NCBI RefSeq assembly: GCF_900108945.1
Contig: NZ_FNYE01000007.1
Location: forward strand, 124,001 to 188,000
Reading direction: 5' to 3'
DNA length: 64,000 nucleotides
Origin: Paraburkholderia diazotrophica
Lineage (GTDB): Bacteria; Pseudomonadota; Gammaproteobacteria; Burkholderiales; Burkholderiaceae
How positions within the stretch are numbered: the stretch's first letter is position 1; each line of letters opens with the position of its first letter. Under the pieces are notes generated by a model. It had not been told where the DNA came from and searched no databases. It saw only the letters and a list, made by a program, of their open reading frames with translations. Positions 1 through 8,201 of the stretch are shown here, one piece after another. Made by a program: the position numbers and the translations under genes.

Positions 1-2
1 TC

Positions 3-134
3 CGCCGCGGCAAGGCTGGCGAGCCCACGTTTTACGCATGCGAGAACGGCCGGTCGGTGGGAACGGCGAGTACGCCGGCGGGCGCGGACCCCGCGCACGA
101 ACATCCCAACGCGGCGGCAAACGATGCCCGGTAA
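3..134 (+). CDS. Possible 3' end of a gene entering from the left edge
   Basis: One forward frame is open from the window edge to a TAA at 132-134 and has GC-rich third positions (about 80 percent), as in neighbouring real genes. The 43 visible residues begin RRGKAGEPTFYACENGRS and become Ala/Pro/Asp/His rich, a plausible flexible C-terminus. No family is recognisable. It ends 26 bp before the next gene on the same strand, so the two could be co-transcribed. It may be chance openness; upstream sequence would decide. Confidence 0.35.
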   Translation, partial: RRGKAGEPTFYACENGRSVGTASTPAGADPAHEHPNAAANDAR

Positions 135-160
135 GACGCGCGAGGCAAGGAGATAAAGCA

Positions 161-469
161 ATGAATGCAGGTCGTTGTCTCTTATCCGGAATGACAGCCG
201 GGCTGATCACGCTGCTTATGGCTTCGGCGGCGCACGCGGAAAAGTACGTCGAGATCTGGAACCCGCCGGAGGCGCGCGGCCATTCGGCACCGGCGCCGAA
301 GCACCTCCGCCCGCACACGCAAACCGCACCGCGGCTCGCGCGGAAAATCACCGAGCCGGGCGGCCAGCATCCGGATCAGGGCGCTTCATCGGTAGTGTCG
401 TCGAAGAAGGCGCCGAATCGCAGTATCCCGCGCAAGATCAGTCCGGACGGCAGCGTGTTTCGTGTCTGA
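161..469 (+). CDS. Small exported protein of unknown function
   Basis: A 102-residue protein starting at the ATG preceded by an AGGAG ribosome site 7 bp upstream. A longer frame opens at position 38, but it lacks a ribosome site and its extra residues look non-coding. The N-terminus (MNAGRCLLSGMTAGLITLL then ASAAHA) is a Sec signal peptide with cleavage predicted after AHA near residue 27. The mature part is short, basic and rich in Pro, Ser and Lys, with no recognised domain and no cysteine. It is probably periplasmic. Function is not inferable from context. Confidence 0.75.
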   Translation: MNAGRCLLSGMTAGLITLLMASAAHAEKYVEIWNPPEARGHSAPAPKHLRPHTQTAPRLARKITEPGGQHPDQGASSVVSSKKAPNRSIPRKISPDGSVFRV

Positions 470-775
470 CGCAAGCGGCAAGCGGCAAGCGGCTCCGCGC
501 GACGCGGTTTTGAGCTGCTGTTTTGAGTTCCTGTTTGAAGCCGCTGACTTTCGTCCGCGTCGTGTGTCGCTGTTTTCCGCCGCCTGTTTTCTGCCTGTTT
601 TCCGCCTGGGTATTGCTAAACTCCACGACCGCGCCGCATAGCCGACTGCACCACATGCGAGCAGCACGGGCGGCGTGAAAAACGCACAGGCAGCGCACGT
701 GGCGTATCGTCGAATCAGGTTCTCACTGAAATCCGCTGCCGCAGCCCACATCCATCGCACGCCGCACCACGCAAC
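470..775. other. Intergenic stretch with no supported gene
   Basis: About 300 bp between the small exported gene and dinB. It contains a short iterated GCGGCAA run near 476-495 and several CTGTTTT-like words, but no convincing coding frame, hairpin or promoter. I looked for a LexA-type CTGT-N8-ACAG box in front of dinB and did not find one. Confidence 0.5.
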
Positions 776-1930
776 ATGAGCGTCACCACTCGCCGTATCG
801 CGCATCTCGACATGGACGCGTTTTACGCATCCGTCGAACTGCTGCGCTATCCGGAGTTGCGCGGCAAGCCGGTCGTGATCGGCGGGGGCCGCAACGCGAC
901 GCCTGAGACGCTGCCCGACGGCACGCGCCGCTTCGCGCGGCTGCGCGACTATGCGGGGCGCGGTGTCGTCACCACGTCGACTTACGAGGCGCGCGCGTTC
1001 GGCGTCTTTTCGGCGATGGGCATGATGAAGGCCGCGCAACTCGCGCCGGACGCGATTCTGCTGCCCACCGACTTCGATTCGTACCGCCATTACTCGCGCC
1101 TGTTCAAGGCGGAAGTAGCGAAGTTCACGACGCGTATCGAAGATCGCGGCATCGACGAAATCTATATCGATCTCACGGACCTCCCCGGCGACGCCGCCGA
1201 CATCGGCACGCGCATCAAGCAGGCCGTGCGCGATGCGACGGGTCTCACGTGCTCGATCTGCGTCGCGCCGAACAAGCTGCTGGCAAAAGTCGGCTCCGAG
1301 CTGGACAAGCCCGATGGCCTCACGATCCTGACACCCGCCGACATCCCTTCGCGCATCTGGCCGCTGGCCGCGCGCAAGATCAATGGCATCGGCCCGAAGG
1401 CGAGCGAGCGGCTGGCCACGATCGGCATCCATACGGTCGGCGATCTGGCGCATGCGGCGCCCGACCTGCTGCAGGCCAATTTCGGACTCAGGTACGCGAC
1501 GTGGCTGCTGCACGTCGCGCAGGGTGTCGACGAGCGTCCCGTCGTCGTCGAATCCGAGCCGAAGTCGATGAGCCGCGAGACGACCTTCGAACGCGATCTG
1601 CATCCTCGGCACGATCGGCCGGCGCTGTCGGAGTCCTTCACGCGCCTGTGCACGCGCGTGGCCGAAGATTTGCAGCGCAAGGGCTATGTCGGGCATACGG
1701 TCGGCATCAAGCTGCGCTTCGACGATTTCTCGATGGTCACGCGCGATCTGACGATCCCCGTCGCCACGTCGGATGCAGCGGCGATCCGGCGCGCAGCGAC
1801 CGAGTGCCTGAAGCGCGTCGCGTTGACGCGCAAGCTCCGGTTGTTGGGCGTGCGAGTGAGCGGGCTGTCGCATGCGAGCGAACACGCGCAGTCGCTACCC
1901 GTGCAGGCGGAATTGCCCTTTACTGCGTGA
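776..1930 (+). CDS. dinB: DNA polymerase IV (Y-family, translesion)
   Basis: A 384-residue Y-family polymerase that copies past damaged bases at low fidelity. The N-terminus carries the catalytic HLDMDAFYASVE motif (metal-binding Asp near residue 12) and the second acidic motif GIDEIYIDLTDLPG near residues 124-137. The helix-hairpin-helix segment INGIGPKASERLATIGIHT follows, then the little-finger domain. The last residues, QAELPFTA, resemble a beta-clamp-binding peptide, as expected at a Pol IV C-terminus. The protein is somewhat longer than the roughly 350 residues of E. coli DinB. The gene stands alone, with no visible LexA box, so SOS control cannot be claimed. Confidence 0.95.
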   Translation: MSVTTRRIAHLDMDAFYASVELLRYPELRGKPVVIGGGRNATPETLPDGTRRFARLRDYAGRGVVTTSTYEARAFGVFSAMGMMKAAQLAPDAILLPTDFDSYRHYSRLFKAEVAKFTTRIEDRGIDEIYIDLTDLPGDAADIGTRIKQAVRDATGLTCSICVAPNKLLAKVGSELDKPDGLTILTPADIPSRIWPLAARKINGIGPKASERLATIGIHTVGDLAHAAPDLLQANFGLRYATWLLHVAQGVDERPVVVESEPKSMSRETTFERDLHPRHDRPALSESFTRLCTRVAEDLQRKGYVGHTVGIKLRFDDFSMVTRDLTIPVATSDAAAIRRAATECLKRVALTRKLRLLGVRVSGLSHASEHAQSLPVQAELPFTA

Positions 1931-2115
1931 GCCGATTGCGCGGCGTTTGGTGGCATGCGCGTGCGCCGCGCTGTCCACGACCTTGCGATCAAAGAATCGT
2001 CGACGCACCGCATCCACTGCGCCATCGCTTCCGGCAAAACCGCGCGAAGCCATCGGCGCGACCGTCAATGCCGCGTTTATTGACCTGCCCGAACACTCCG
2101 CGCGCCGCTCCGCAA

Positions 2116-2149
2116 CCGTCACCGCAATGTCACGAAGCACGGCTAATTT
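2116..2149 (+). promoter_or_regulatory. Candidate Pho box promoter for pstS
   Basis: Two GTCAC words lie exactly 11 bp apart (2118-2122 and 2129-2133) in CCGTCAC-N4-ATGTCAC, which resembles the PhoB direct repeat CTGTCAT-N4-CTGTCAT. A TAATTT hexamer at 2144-2149 starts 10 bp after the second repeat, the spacing known for PhoB promoters where the box replaces the -35 element. Transcription would start near 2156, giving a leader of about 190 nt. Geometry supports the call; sequence matches are partial. Confidence 0.5.
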
Positions 2150-2183
2150 CGAAACGCACCCATACAAAGCTTTCTGCAACTGT

Positions 2184-2331
2184 CTTGCATGGGACCAGTA
2201 AGGCATGAGACGGTAGGCACCGAAGTGCCAACTCCGGATCGACAGTTTTGCATAGGATCAGAGTAAGGCGTTGAGGCGGCGGTAGGCACCACAGCGCCAA
2301 CTCCCGCCGACACGCCAACTCTGGATCGACA
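2184..2331. repeat. Imperfect tandem duplication in the pstS leader
   Basis: Two related segments lie head to tail: 2184-2244 and 2247-2331. Each begins with a TTGCAT word, then a GTAAGGC word, GGTAGGCACC, a GCCAACTC word and a final GGATCGACA. The second copy carries about 20 extra bases holding an additional GCCAACTC-like word. The first copy can form the small hairpin GGCAC-CGAA-GTGCC. The duplication lies between the candidate Pho promoter and the pstS start, so it would be transcribed as leader RNA. Confidence 0.6.
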
Positions 2332-2344
2332 ACAGGAGGTGACC

Positions 2345-3376
2345 ATGAAACTCGCATTCCTCGCCGTGGCCGGCATGATCGGCGCGCTATCCAGCTCCTT
2401 CGCGCAGGCAGCCGACATCACGGGCGCCGGCAGCACGTTCGCGGCACCGATCTACACGAAATGGGCCGACGCGTATCAGAAGACGGGCGGCGCCCGCATC
2501 AACTACCAGGGCATCGGCTCGTCGGGCGGGATCAAGCAGGTGCTTGCGAAAACCGTCGACTTCGCCGGCTCCGACGCGCCGCTCAAGGACGACGAACTGG
2601 CCAAGGACGGCCTGTTCCAGTTCCCGACCGTCGTCGGCGGCGTGGTGCCCGTGGTCAACCTGCCCGGCGTGAAGCCGGGATCGCTGGTGCTCTCGGGTCC
2701 CGTGCTCGGCGACATCTACCTCGGCAAGATCAAGAAGTGGAATGACCCGGCTATCGCCGCCCTCAATTCGGGCGCGAAGCTGCCGGATACCGATGTCGCC
2801 GTTGTGCGCCGCGCGGACGGTTCGGGCACGAGCTTCATCTGGACGCACTATCTGTCGCAGGTGAATCCGGAGTGGAAGAGCAAGGTCGGTGAAGGCACGA
2901 CGGTCAACTGGCCGACGGGCACGGGCGGCAAGGGCAACGACGGCGTTGCCGCGTTTGTGCAGCGTCTGCCGGGCTCGATCGGCTACGTCGAATGGGCGTA
3001 CGCAAAGCAGAACAAGATGACGTACACGTCGCTGAAGAACGCGGCGGGCGCCGTCGTCGAGCCGAAGACGGAAACCTTCAAGGCGGCCGCCGCGGGCGCC
3101 GAGTGGTCGAAGTCGTTCTACCAGATCCTCACCAACGAGCCGGGCAAGGACGCGTGGCCCGTCGTCGGCGCGACGTTCGTGCTGGTGCATTCGTCGCAGG
3201 ACAAGCCGGACCACGGCAAGGAAACGCTCAAGTTCTTCGACTGGGCGTTCAAGAACGGCAACCAGACCGCGCAGGAACTCGACTACATCACGCTGCCGGA
3301 TGCCGTCGTATCCGAAATCCGCGCGCAGTGGAAGGCGAAGGTGAAGGACGCTTCCGGCAAGCCGATCGCCGATTGA
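2345..3376 (+). CDS. pstS: Phosphate ABC transporter substrate-binding protein PstS
   Basis: A 343-residue periplasmic phosphate-binding protein. The ATG at 2345 follows a perfect AGGAGGT; an in-frame GTG six bases upstream lies inside that ribosome site and is not the start. The signal peptide runs to AQA near residue 22. The mature protein opens [16 protein letters not shown], has GSDAPL, and has the phosphate-contacting RADGSGTSF near residue 157, all PstS hallmarks. No pstC, pstA, pstB or phoU follows; the next gene is an unrelated small protein. This is therefore an orphan or second copy that would need membrane subunits encoded elsewhere. Control by PhoB is suggested by the upstream site. 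Confidence 0.97.
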   Translation: MKLAFLAVAGMIGALSSSFAQAADITGAGSTFAAPIYTKWADAYQKTGGARINYQGIGSSGGIKQVLAKTVDFAGSDAPLKDDELAKDGLFQFPTVVGGVVPVVNLPGVKPGSLVLSGPVLGDIYLGKIKKWNDPAIAALNSGAKLPDTDVAVVRRADGSGTSFIWTHYLSQVNPEWKSKVGEGTTVNWPTGTGGKGNDGVAAFVQRLPGSIGYVEWAYAKQNKMTYTSLKNAAGAVVEPKTETFKAAAAGAEWSKSFYQILTNEPGKDAWPVVGATFVLVHSSQDKPDHGKETLKFFDWAFKNGNQTAQELDYITLPDAVVSEIRAQWKAKVKDASGKPIAD

Positions 3377-3400
3377 TCAGAGTGCGCGCATAAAAGCGGA

Positions 3401-3420
3401 CCGGCGTGCAAAAACGCCGG
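3401..3420 (+). terminator. Hairpin downstream of pstS
   Basis: A perfect 7-bp stem CCGGCGT/ACGCCGG with a 6-base loop lies 24 bp after the pstS stop. There is no T-run after it, so it may act as a 3' stabiliser rather than an intrinsic terminator. Confidence 0.4.
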
Positions 3421-3552
3421 CCGTCACCGAACAGTAACGGGGCGTCGTGATAATGCGAATCCTGGCCCGAAAGTGAGCGCGAGGCGCGGCTCCCGTCGTT
3501 CGGGACGCCGCGCATCGGCCCACATTCCGTTGAAAGAGCCAGAGACGTATCA

Positions 3553-3765
3553 ATGACGATTCCCATGCTGACGACACATCGAGGCTATCGTTTGCAGGCC
3601 AGCGCCGCCATGGGCGACGACGGCATGCACGCGGCCGACCTGATCATCGAAAAACCGGGGCTGCCGCCCCGCACATTCAACGCGCTCGACTACTTCTACG
3701 ACGGCGAACAGGCACTCAAATACGCGACCGCCTGGGGCCGCATCTGGGTCGACATGAAAGGCTGA
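3553..3765 (+). CDS. Small conserved-looking cytosolic protein
   Basis: A 70-residue protein with no signal peptide or membrane segment. It has a compact mixed composition: GYRLQASAAMGDDGMHAADL, then a Pro-rich turn and a C-terminal helix ending WGRIWVDMKG. The coding frame has strongly GC-biased third positions. The ribosome site is weak (GAGACG); an in-frame ATG at 3565 is an alternative start. I do not recognise the family. It lies 176 bp after pstS on the same strand but past the hairpin, so co-expression is uncertain. Confidence 0.78.
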   Translation: MTIPMLTTHRGYRLQASAAMGDDGMHAADLIIEKPGLPPRTFNALDYFYDGEQALKYATAWGRIWVDMKG

Positions 3766-4164
3766 TGGAAGGCTCCGACGGCAGGCCTGCCGACAGTTGC
3801 AGCCGGCCCTCGATCGCCCCGGCCGCAGCTGTCCCGTTCCCACGTAAGCGCCTTAAAAAATCGTTCTAATTCATACGATTAGCGCCGCGCATGCCAATGT
3901 TGGATGTCGCACACAGCCTCCTTTTCCCGGCTCGACCGCCGCGTTTCTGCCCTATATGATGGCGCGTGACGGAACGCGTCTATTTGCTGGCTGATTTCGC
4001 ATTGGGCCGGCGGTCCGCTTCGTACGATGTGCAAGACGCGCTGGACATTCCAGCATGAAGGGCGTCTCGCGGCTGTCGTACGAAGCACCGCATCGGGCCT
4101 GCATCCTTCGACCACAGACGCCGTTATCGGGTGGGGCTGCCCGGTGAGCGGAAAGGGACGTGGC
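3766..4164. other. Intergenic region with hairpin and AT-rich dip
   Basis: Roughly 400 bp without a supported gene. A 13-bp inverted repeat (3794-3806 with 3819-3831; CAGTTGCAGCCGG against CCGGCCGCAGCTG, two G-T pairs) forms a hairpin soon after the 70-residue gene, but no T-run follows. Around 3850-3882 the base composition drops to AT-rich and contains AATCGT-N10-ACGATT, a possible protein-binding palindrome or promoter region. A frame open from 4027 runs into the next gene but reads as non-coding before 4165. Confidence 0.45.
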
Positions 4165-5163
4165 ATGTTGAGCAAGTTGATCGATATCGCAAGAGATATC
4201 CGGCGCAGCGAACGGTTCAAACAATCGATCAGCACACCGGGCCGCATCTCGCTGCATGCGCAGCAGCGCTTGAACCACGGTTACTTCGCGATTGAAATTC
4301 GCGCGCATTCGGGGTTTTTCTCCGTGATGCAGATGGTGCTGTTCATCCTGATGTATTGCGACGAGAAGCAGCTGACGCCGCTGATTTCCGCGCGCGGCGG
4401 AATTTACGGCGATCGGGAAGGCCAGGTCGACTGGTTCGCCGAATACTTCGATTCCGTCAGTGTGTCGCCAAGGCCGGGCGCGAGCGTGCGGCTGCGAACG
4501 TCGGTCGTGCGCGATCTCAGCGTGCTCGGCTTTCGCCGTCGCTATGAGCCGCGGCTCGAGCTGAAGCATTCGAGCGCGCTCTTCATGGCGCATTACCGGC
4601 CCGCCGCGCCGATCCGCGCGGAAGTCGACGGAATCTGCCAGCGGCTCGGCATCGGTGCGGCGACGCTCGGCGTGCATTATCGCGGCACCGACAAGAAGGT
4701 CGAGGCGCACACGATCGGCTGGGAAGAGTTTGGCCGGCTCATCGATGCGACGCTCGCCGAAGAGCCTCATCTGACGAATATCTTCGTATCGAGCGACGAG
4801 CAGCCGTTCCTCGATTTCTTCGCCGCTCGCCGGTTTGCCGTGCCCATCAACGTCGCGCCCGCGCGGCTGCTGGCCTCGGGCGGCACGCCCGTGCATTTCA
4901 GCGGACATCCAGGGCTCGCCATCGGGCGCGAGGCGCTGGTCGCAAGCCTGCTGCTCGCGCGCTGCGGCTATCTGCTGAAGACGCCGTCGTATCTGTCGGC
5001 GTGGTCGAAGATCTTCAATCCGTCGCTGCCCGTCAAGCTTGCCGTCCCGCCGCGCGCGACCGCGTTCTGGTTCCCGGACAGCCAGATCTGGAACGAGCAG
5101 CAAAAACGTAACGAGGAAACGTCAGAATCGGCTGTGCAGTTTTCCCACGAGAAGACGGCATAA
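4165..5163 (+). CDS. Fucosyltransferase-like protein (HYRGTDK motif)
   Basis: A 332-residue cytosolic protein from the ATG at 4165, which has AAAGGGA upstream; the frame is open from 4027 but the extra residues look non-coding. The central segment GVHYRGTDKKVEAHTIGWEE, followed by NIFVSSDEQPFLDFF, matches the nucleotide-sugar-binding motif I (HxRGTDK) and following region of alpha-1,6-fucosyltransferases such as NodZ and FUT8 (GT23) and O-fucosyltransferase relatives. The late segment with GREALVASLLLARCGYLLKT fits a GT-B C-terminal half. No glycan cluster surrounds it, so acceptor and donor are unknown. The assignment rests on one strong motif. Confidence 0.82.
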   Translation: MLSKLIDIARDIRRSERFKQSISTPGRISLHAQQRLNHGYFAIEIRAHSGFFSVMQMVLFILMYCDEKQLTPLISARGGIYGDREGQVDWFAEYFDSVSVSPRPGASVRLRTSVVRDLSVLGFRRRYEPRLELKHSSALFMAHYRPAAPIRAEVDGICQRLGIGAATLGVHYRGTDKKVEAHTIGWEEFGRLIDATLAEEPHLTNIFVSSDEQPFLDFFAARRFAVPINVAPARLLASGGTPVHFSGHPGLAIGREALVASLLLARCGYLLKTPSYLSAWSKIFNPSLPVKLAVPPRATAFWFPDSQIWNEQQKRNEETSESAVQFSHEKTA

Positions 5164-5212
5164 ACGGAAGACTGCATAGCGAACGGCGGCGGGAACGGCG
5201 GCGCGCGCCACC

Positions 5213-5236
5213 TTGCGCGCTGTAAAAACAGCGCAA
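5213..5236. other. Short hairpin after the fucosyltransferase-like gene
   Basis: GCGCTGT at 5217-5223 pairs with ACAGCGC at 5228-5234 across an AAAA loop, with flanking TT/AA. It has no T-run. It could be a weak terminator or the 3' end of the upstream transcript. Confidence 0.3.
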
Positions 5237-5365
5237 CGAGAAGTGCGGTCCAGGCCACAACGGCGATTCGAAAGCCGGGTGCGGGTGCGCCCGCGACGGG
5301 TAGGCTCGCTTTGGGTCGCGTAGAATCGACTAAAAGACAGCACGGCAATCGGGGAAGGGAAGGGC

Positions 5366-6523
5366 GTGAAGATTCACAGCCACTATGACAATCTGAAAGT
5401 CTCGCGGGACGCGCCTCAGGAAGTGATCCGCGCGGCCTATAGGACCTTGTGTCAGAAATATCACCCGGACCGGCGGATCGACGATCCGGACGCCGAGCGG
5501 GTGATGAAGATCATCAACGCGTCTTACGCGGTCCTGAGCGACCCGGTGCAACGCAAGGAACACGACGAATGGCTCGCGCGCAAGGAGCGCGAGGCGTCCG
5601 CTGCTGCCGCGACGGCGGCGCCGTCATCGCGTCCGGCCGGTTCGTCGCATTCGTCCGCCTCTTCCGCCTCATCCACGTATTCAGCGTCGGGCTTCCAGCA
5701 GACGCCCCGGTACGCCGCTGCGCAAGCCGACGCGTCGGCGCGCTCCACGCCGCGCGGAAGCGGCTGGACATCCCAGGCGCGGGTCGATCCGCGCGCCGCT
5801 GGGCGCAAGAAGCAGCGCGTGTCGTTCGGACATGCGCTGCGCAGGGTCTCGTTGCGCGGCTGGATCGCGATTGCGGCATGCGCGTTCGTCGGCTACGTCG
5901 TGATCACGGAATCGATGTCGCCTTGGCCGTTCACGCGCAACATCACGTCCGGTGCGTCGTACGGCGAGCACGGCCATGCCGATGCCGACAGCGCGGCCGC
6001 AACCGACAGCAACGGCCGCGCGCTGGCTGCAGTGGCGTCGGCACAGGCAGCGACTTCACCGTGGACGAACGACGCATCCGGTGCCGCGAGCGACGCGGGC
6101 GCGGCTGCCGCGTATGTGCGCCCCAGCGTCGCCCCGAACGGCGCGCCATGGCCTGCCACGGCAGGTTATCTCGACGGCATCCCTGTCGGCGCATCGGGCG
6201 GGCATTCGTCGGTGACGATCGACAACTCGATCAACCGCTTCGACGTCTACGGCAAGCTGGTCTATAACGCGTCCGTCTTCGATCAGCCCGTGCGCCACTT
6301 CTTCGTGCCGGCAGGACGGACCTTCACTCTGAAGGACGTCGCGCCCGGAAGCTACGACATCCGCTACCAGAATCTCGACGACGGCGGCATCTACAAGTCG
6401 CAGCCATTCGGGCTCACCGAGCAGACCGTCGGCAACGGTCTCGACGCGACGCATATAAGCGTCATGCTGTACGCGTCGCCGGGCAGCATGCAGGCGACGG
6501 CGATCGGCCGCGGCGAGTTCTAG
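5366..6523 (+). CDS. Membrane-anchored J-domain protein
   Basis: A 385-residue protein from a GTG start. Residues 5-70 are a J domain: HYDNLKVSRDAPQEVIRAAY, the HPD motif in KYHPDRR, and INASYAVLSDPVQRKEHDEW. J domains stimulate Hsp70 ATPase. A Ser/Ala-rich linker follows, then one hydrophobic helix near residues 168-186 (GWIAIAACAFVGYVVI). The C-terminal 120 residues resemble a beta-sandwich (VYGKLVYNASVFDQP, APGSYDIRYQNLDDGG), probably periplasmic. It is not DnaJ: there is no Gly/Phe region and no zinc fingers. It is unlinked to the Hsp70 genes at 44-49 kb. Confidence 0.9.
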   Translation: MKIHSHYDNLKVSRDAPQEVIRAAYRTLCQKYHPDRRIDDPDAERVMKIINASYAVLSDPVQRKEHDEWLARKEREASAAAATAAPSSRPAGSSHSSASSASSTYSASGFQQTPRYAAAQADASARSTPRGSGWTSQARVDPRAAGRKKQRVSFGHALRRVSLRGWIAIAACAFVGYVVITESMSPWPFTRNITSGASYGEHGHADADSAAATDSNGRALAAVASAQAATSPWTNDASGAASDAGAAAAYVRPSVAPNGAPWPATAGYLDGIPVGASGGHSSVTIDNSINRFDVYGKLVYNASVFDQPVRHFFVPAGRTFTLKDVAPGSYDIRYQNLDDGGIYKSQPFGLTEQTVGNGLDATHISVMLYASPGSMQATAIGRGEF

Positions 6524-6621
6524 TTTCAGTTGCCCTTCTATCGCGCAACGGGCGCCGCCATGCGCTGCGATGCGGCTTGCAGATCGCACGGCGGCATGAC
6601 AACGGCATCGATGCCGAAACG

Positions 6622-7071
6622 CTACACGGCCGTTACGGTTTCGAGCTTCGACATCTCGCGCGAGCGTGGCGGCGATTCGTTCTCTTGCGGCATTCGCCAC
6701 GCGGCGCGCAGCACGCGCATGAACATGTCCTCGCCTTCGGAAAGATGCCCATCGGCGTGCGCGCCTTCCTTGCATAGCGCGATGACTTCGCGTCGCAGAC
6801 GCGCGTCCTTGACGTCCTGCGCCAGCTGAAAGATCACGGCGGGGTCGAGCCGGCAGGTGTCGCCCCAGTTCAGATAGGCCGTCGTCGTGAGGTCTTCGCA
6901 CATCTGCTGGATGACGGCGAGCAGTCGTTCGCGGTTCAGCCCGAGCCGCTCTTCCATGCCGTAACGGTCCAGCGCTTCGAGTTCGTGGATGCCCACGTGT
7001 CCGTCCGAGAGCAGGCAGGCAGCGACGATACGTGCTGCGCCTTCGGGGCTGTCGCATCGATAGTGACGCAT
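6622..7071 (-). CDS. TerB-like protein
   Basis: A 149-residue helical protein. The chosen ATG has GGAG eight bases upstream; a longer frame to 7128 lacks one. The segment IVAACLLSDGHVGIHELEAL and the later EGAHADGHLSEGEDMFMRVL give the paired acidic loops of the TerB tellurite-resistance fold (a small all-helical metal-binding domain). There is no other ter gene nearby, so tellurite resistance should not be assumed. It runs toward the DUF3563 gene's end and could be co-transcribed with it (53 bp gap). Confidence 0.85.
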   Translation of the reverse strand: MRHYRCDSPEGAARIVAACLLSDGHVGIHELEALDRYGMEERLGLNRERLLAVIQQMCEDLTTTAYLNWGDTCRLDPAVIFQLAQDVKDARLRREVIALCKEGAHADGHLSEGEDMFMRVLRAAWRMPQENESPPRSREMSKLETVTAV

Positions 7072-7124
7072 TTCAGATCTCCATTTGCATTGATCGATTG
7101 ATACCGGTGCTGGCGTGCCGCCGC

Positions 7125-7310
7125 TCATGCGATCCAGTCGCGCGGCATCAAGCTCGAATGCACGTGGAACGGATGGCCGCCGTCGTCGAGCAGACGCATG
7201 CGCCGTTCGAGATCGGCGAGATCGGTCGACGAAGCGAGGAAGGCATTGCGTTCACGTTCGCGTGAGTGCGTGAACAGCGCGCAGAGACGGTGAGCGAGTC
7301 GGGTCAACAT
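7125..7310 (-). CDS. DUF3563 family small protein
   Basis: A 61-residue protein from the ATG at 7310 with GAAGGAG upstream; the frame extends further but without support. The C-terminal half LASSTDLADLERRMRLLDDG and the ending PRDWIA are typical of the short DUF3563 proteins found in Burkholderia and relatives. The N-terminus is basic and amphipathic. Function is unknown. It is the upstream gene of a likely pair with the TerB-like gene. Confidence 0.85.
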   Translation of the reverse strand: MLTRLAHRLCALFTHSRERERNAFLASSTDLADLERRMRLLDDGGHPFHVHSSLMPRDWIA

Positions 7311-7669
7311 GATGGGCTCCTTCAGTGATGCAAAGAATCGGGAACGTGCGGGCGAACGAATGATTTGCGTCGCTACGCTGCGTGGATGCGATGCACTTGA
7401 AATCCGCGAGCCGTCTGTTGCTCGGAGTCGGACCGCTGCATCGACGGATTGCATCGTAGTCAGCCCGAATTAGCCGGAAATGAGTCGGACATGCAGAAAT
7501 CCGCCGGCCAGGCGATGGGATAGCGCACGACGTGACATATCGCGGTCTGTGCCGGCCGGATTGGCGTTGCTCATTCTGTGCTCACTATTGGCGCCCAGAA
7601 TGCAAATGAACCGATGCATCGAACCCACGGCATCGGAGACTCATTCGATACCCTCTGGAGAGAAACGTC
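7311..7669. other. Divergent intergenic region
   Basis: About 360 bp between the leftward DUF3563 gene and the rightward DUF4148 gene. It should hold both promoters. No match to a sigma70 pair with 16-18 bp spacing was convincing, and no coding frame is supported. Confidence 0.4.
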
Positions 7670-7978
7670 ATGAAATCGCTGATTCAAACCGCTACCGTCG
7701 CTGTGTTCCTTGCATTGCCCGTTGCATCGTTCGCGCACACCAATGCACCCGTCACGAGAGCCGACGTGCAGGCCGAACTCGCGCAACTGGATCGCGCGGG
7801 CTACGAGCCCGCTAACGACTACGTGCACTATCCCGCGAACCTGCAGGCGGCGCAGGCACGCATCGATGCGCAGAACCCAGTCGAATACGGCGGCGTCGCC
7901 GATGGCACATCGCAAAGCGGCGCGTTCGATCATCCGCAAAACGACGTCGGATTGAAGTCGATCTACGTCGGGCATTGA
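7670..7978 (+). CDS. DUF4148 family exported protein
   Basis: A 102-residue protein with a Sec signal peptide (MKSLIQTATVAVFLALP to SFA, residue 23). Next comes the DUF4148 pattern: TRADVQAELAQLDRAGYEP, then the YHPANLQAAQARIDAQ-type segment (here YPANLQAAQARIDAQN) and a Gly-rich YGGVADGTSQSG tail. AGAGAAACGTC precedes the ATG. These small periplasmic proteins are multicopy in Burkholderiales and their function is unknown. No cysteines are present, so it is not a lipoprotein. Confidence 0.92.
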   Translation: MKSLIQTATVAVFLALPVASFAHTNAPVTRADVQAELAQLDRAGYEPANDYVHYPANLQAAQARIDAQNPVEYGGVADGTSQSGAFDHPQNDVGLKSIYVGH

Positions 7979-8201
7979 ATGCCTGCCAGCGGCATTTTTC
8001 GTTGCAGTGAGTTGCGGACGCGCGGAGCGATCGGCGCGATCGGCGCGTCCGCATCGCTGCTTTGAGAACGAAAAGGGCCTGTAGCGCGGTGTAGAATCGG
8101 CTCCCAACGACGAAGCGCGCGCGTCTCTCGCGCGTGCGCCGTCGCTTTCAAGCTGCAAAAGCTGCACGCACAACGCTCTTCGGACGGCACGCTTCATAAC
8201 C

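Noticed and set aside
650..775. LexA (SOS) box before dinB
   Set aside because: No CTGT-N8-ACAG or close variant was found in the 130 bp before the start.
386..1885. Long reverse-strand frame opposite dinB
   Set aside because: Arg-rich antisense shadow of a GC-rich gene; no ribosome site, no recognisable domain.
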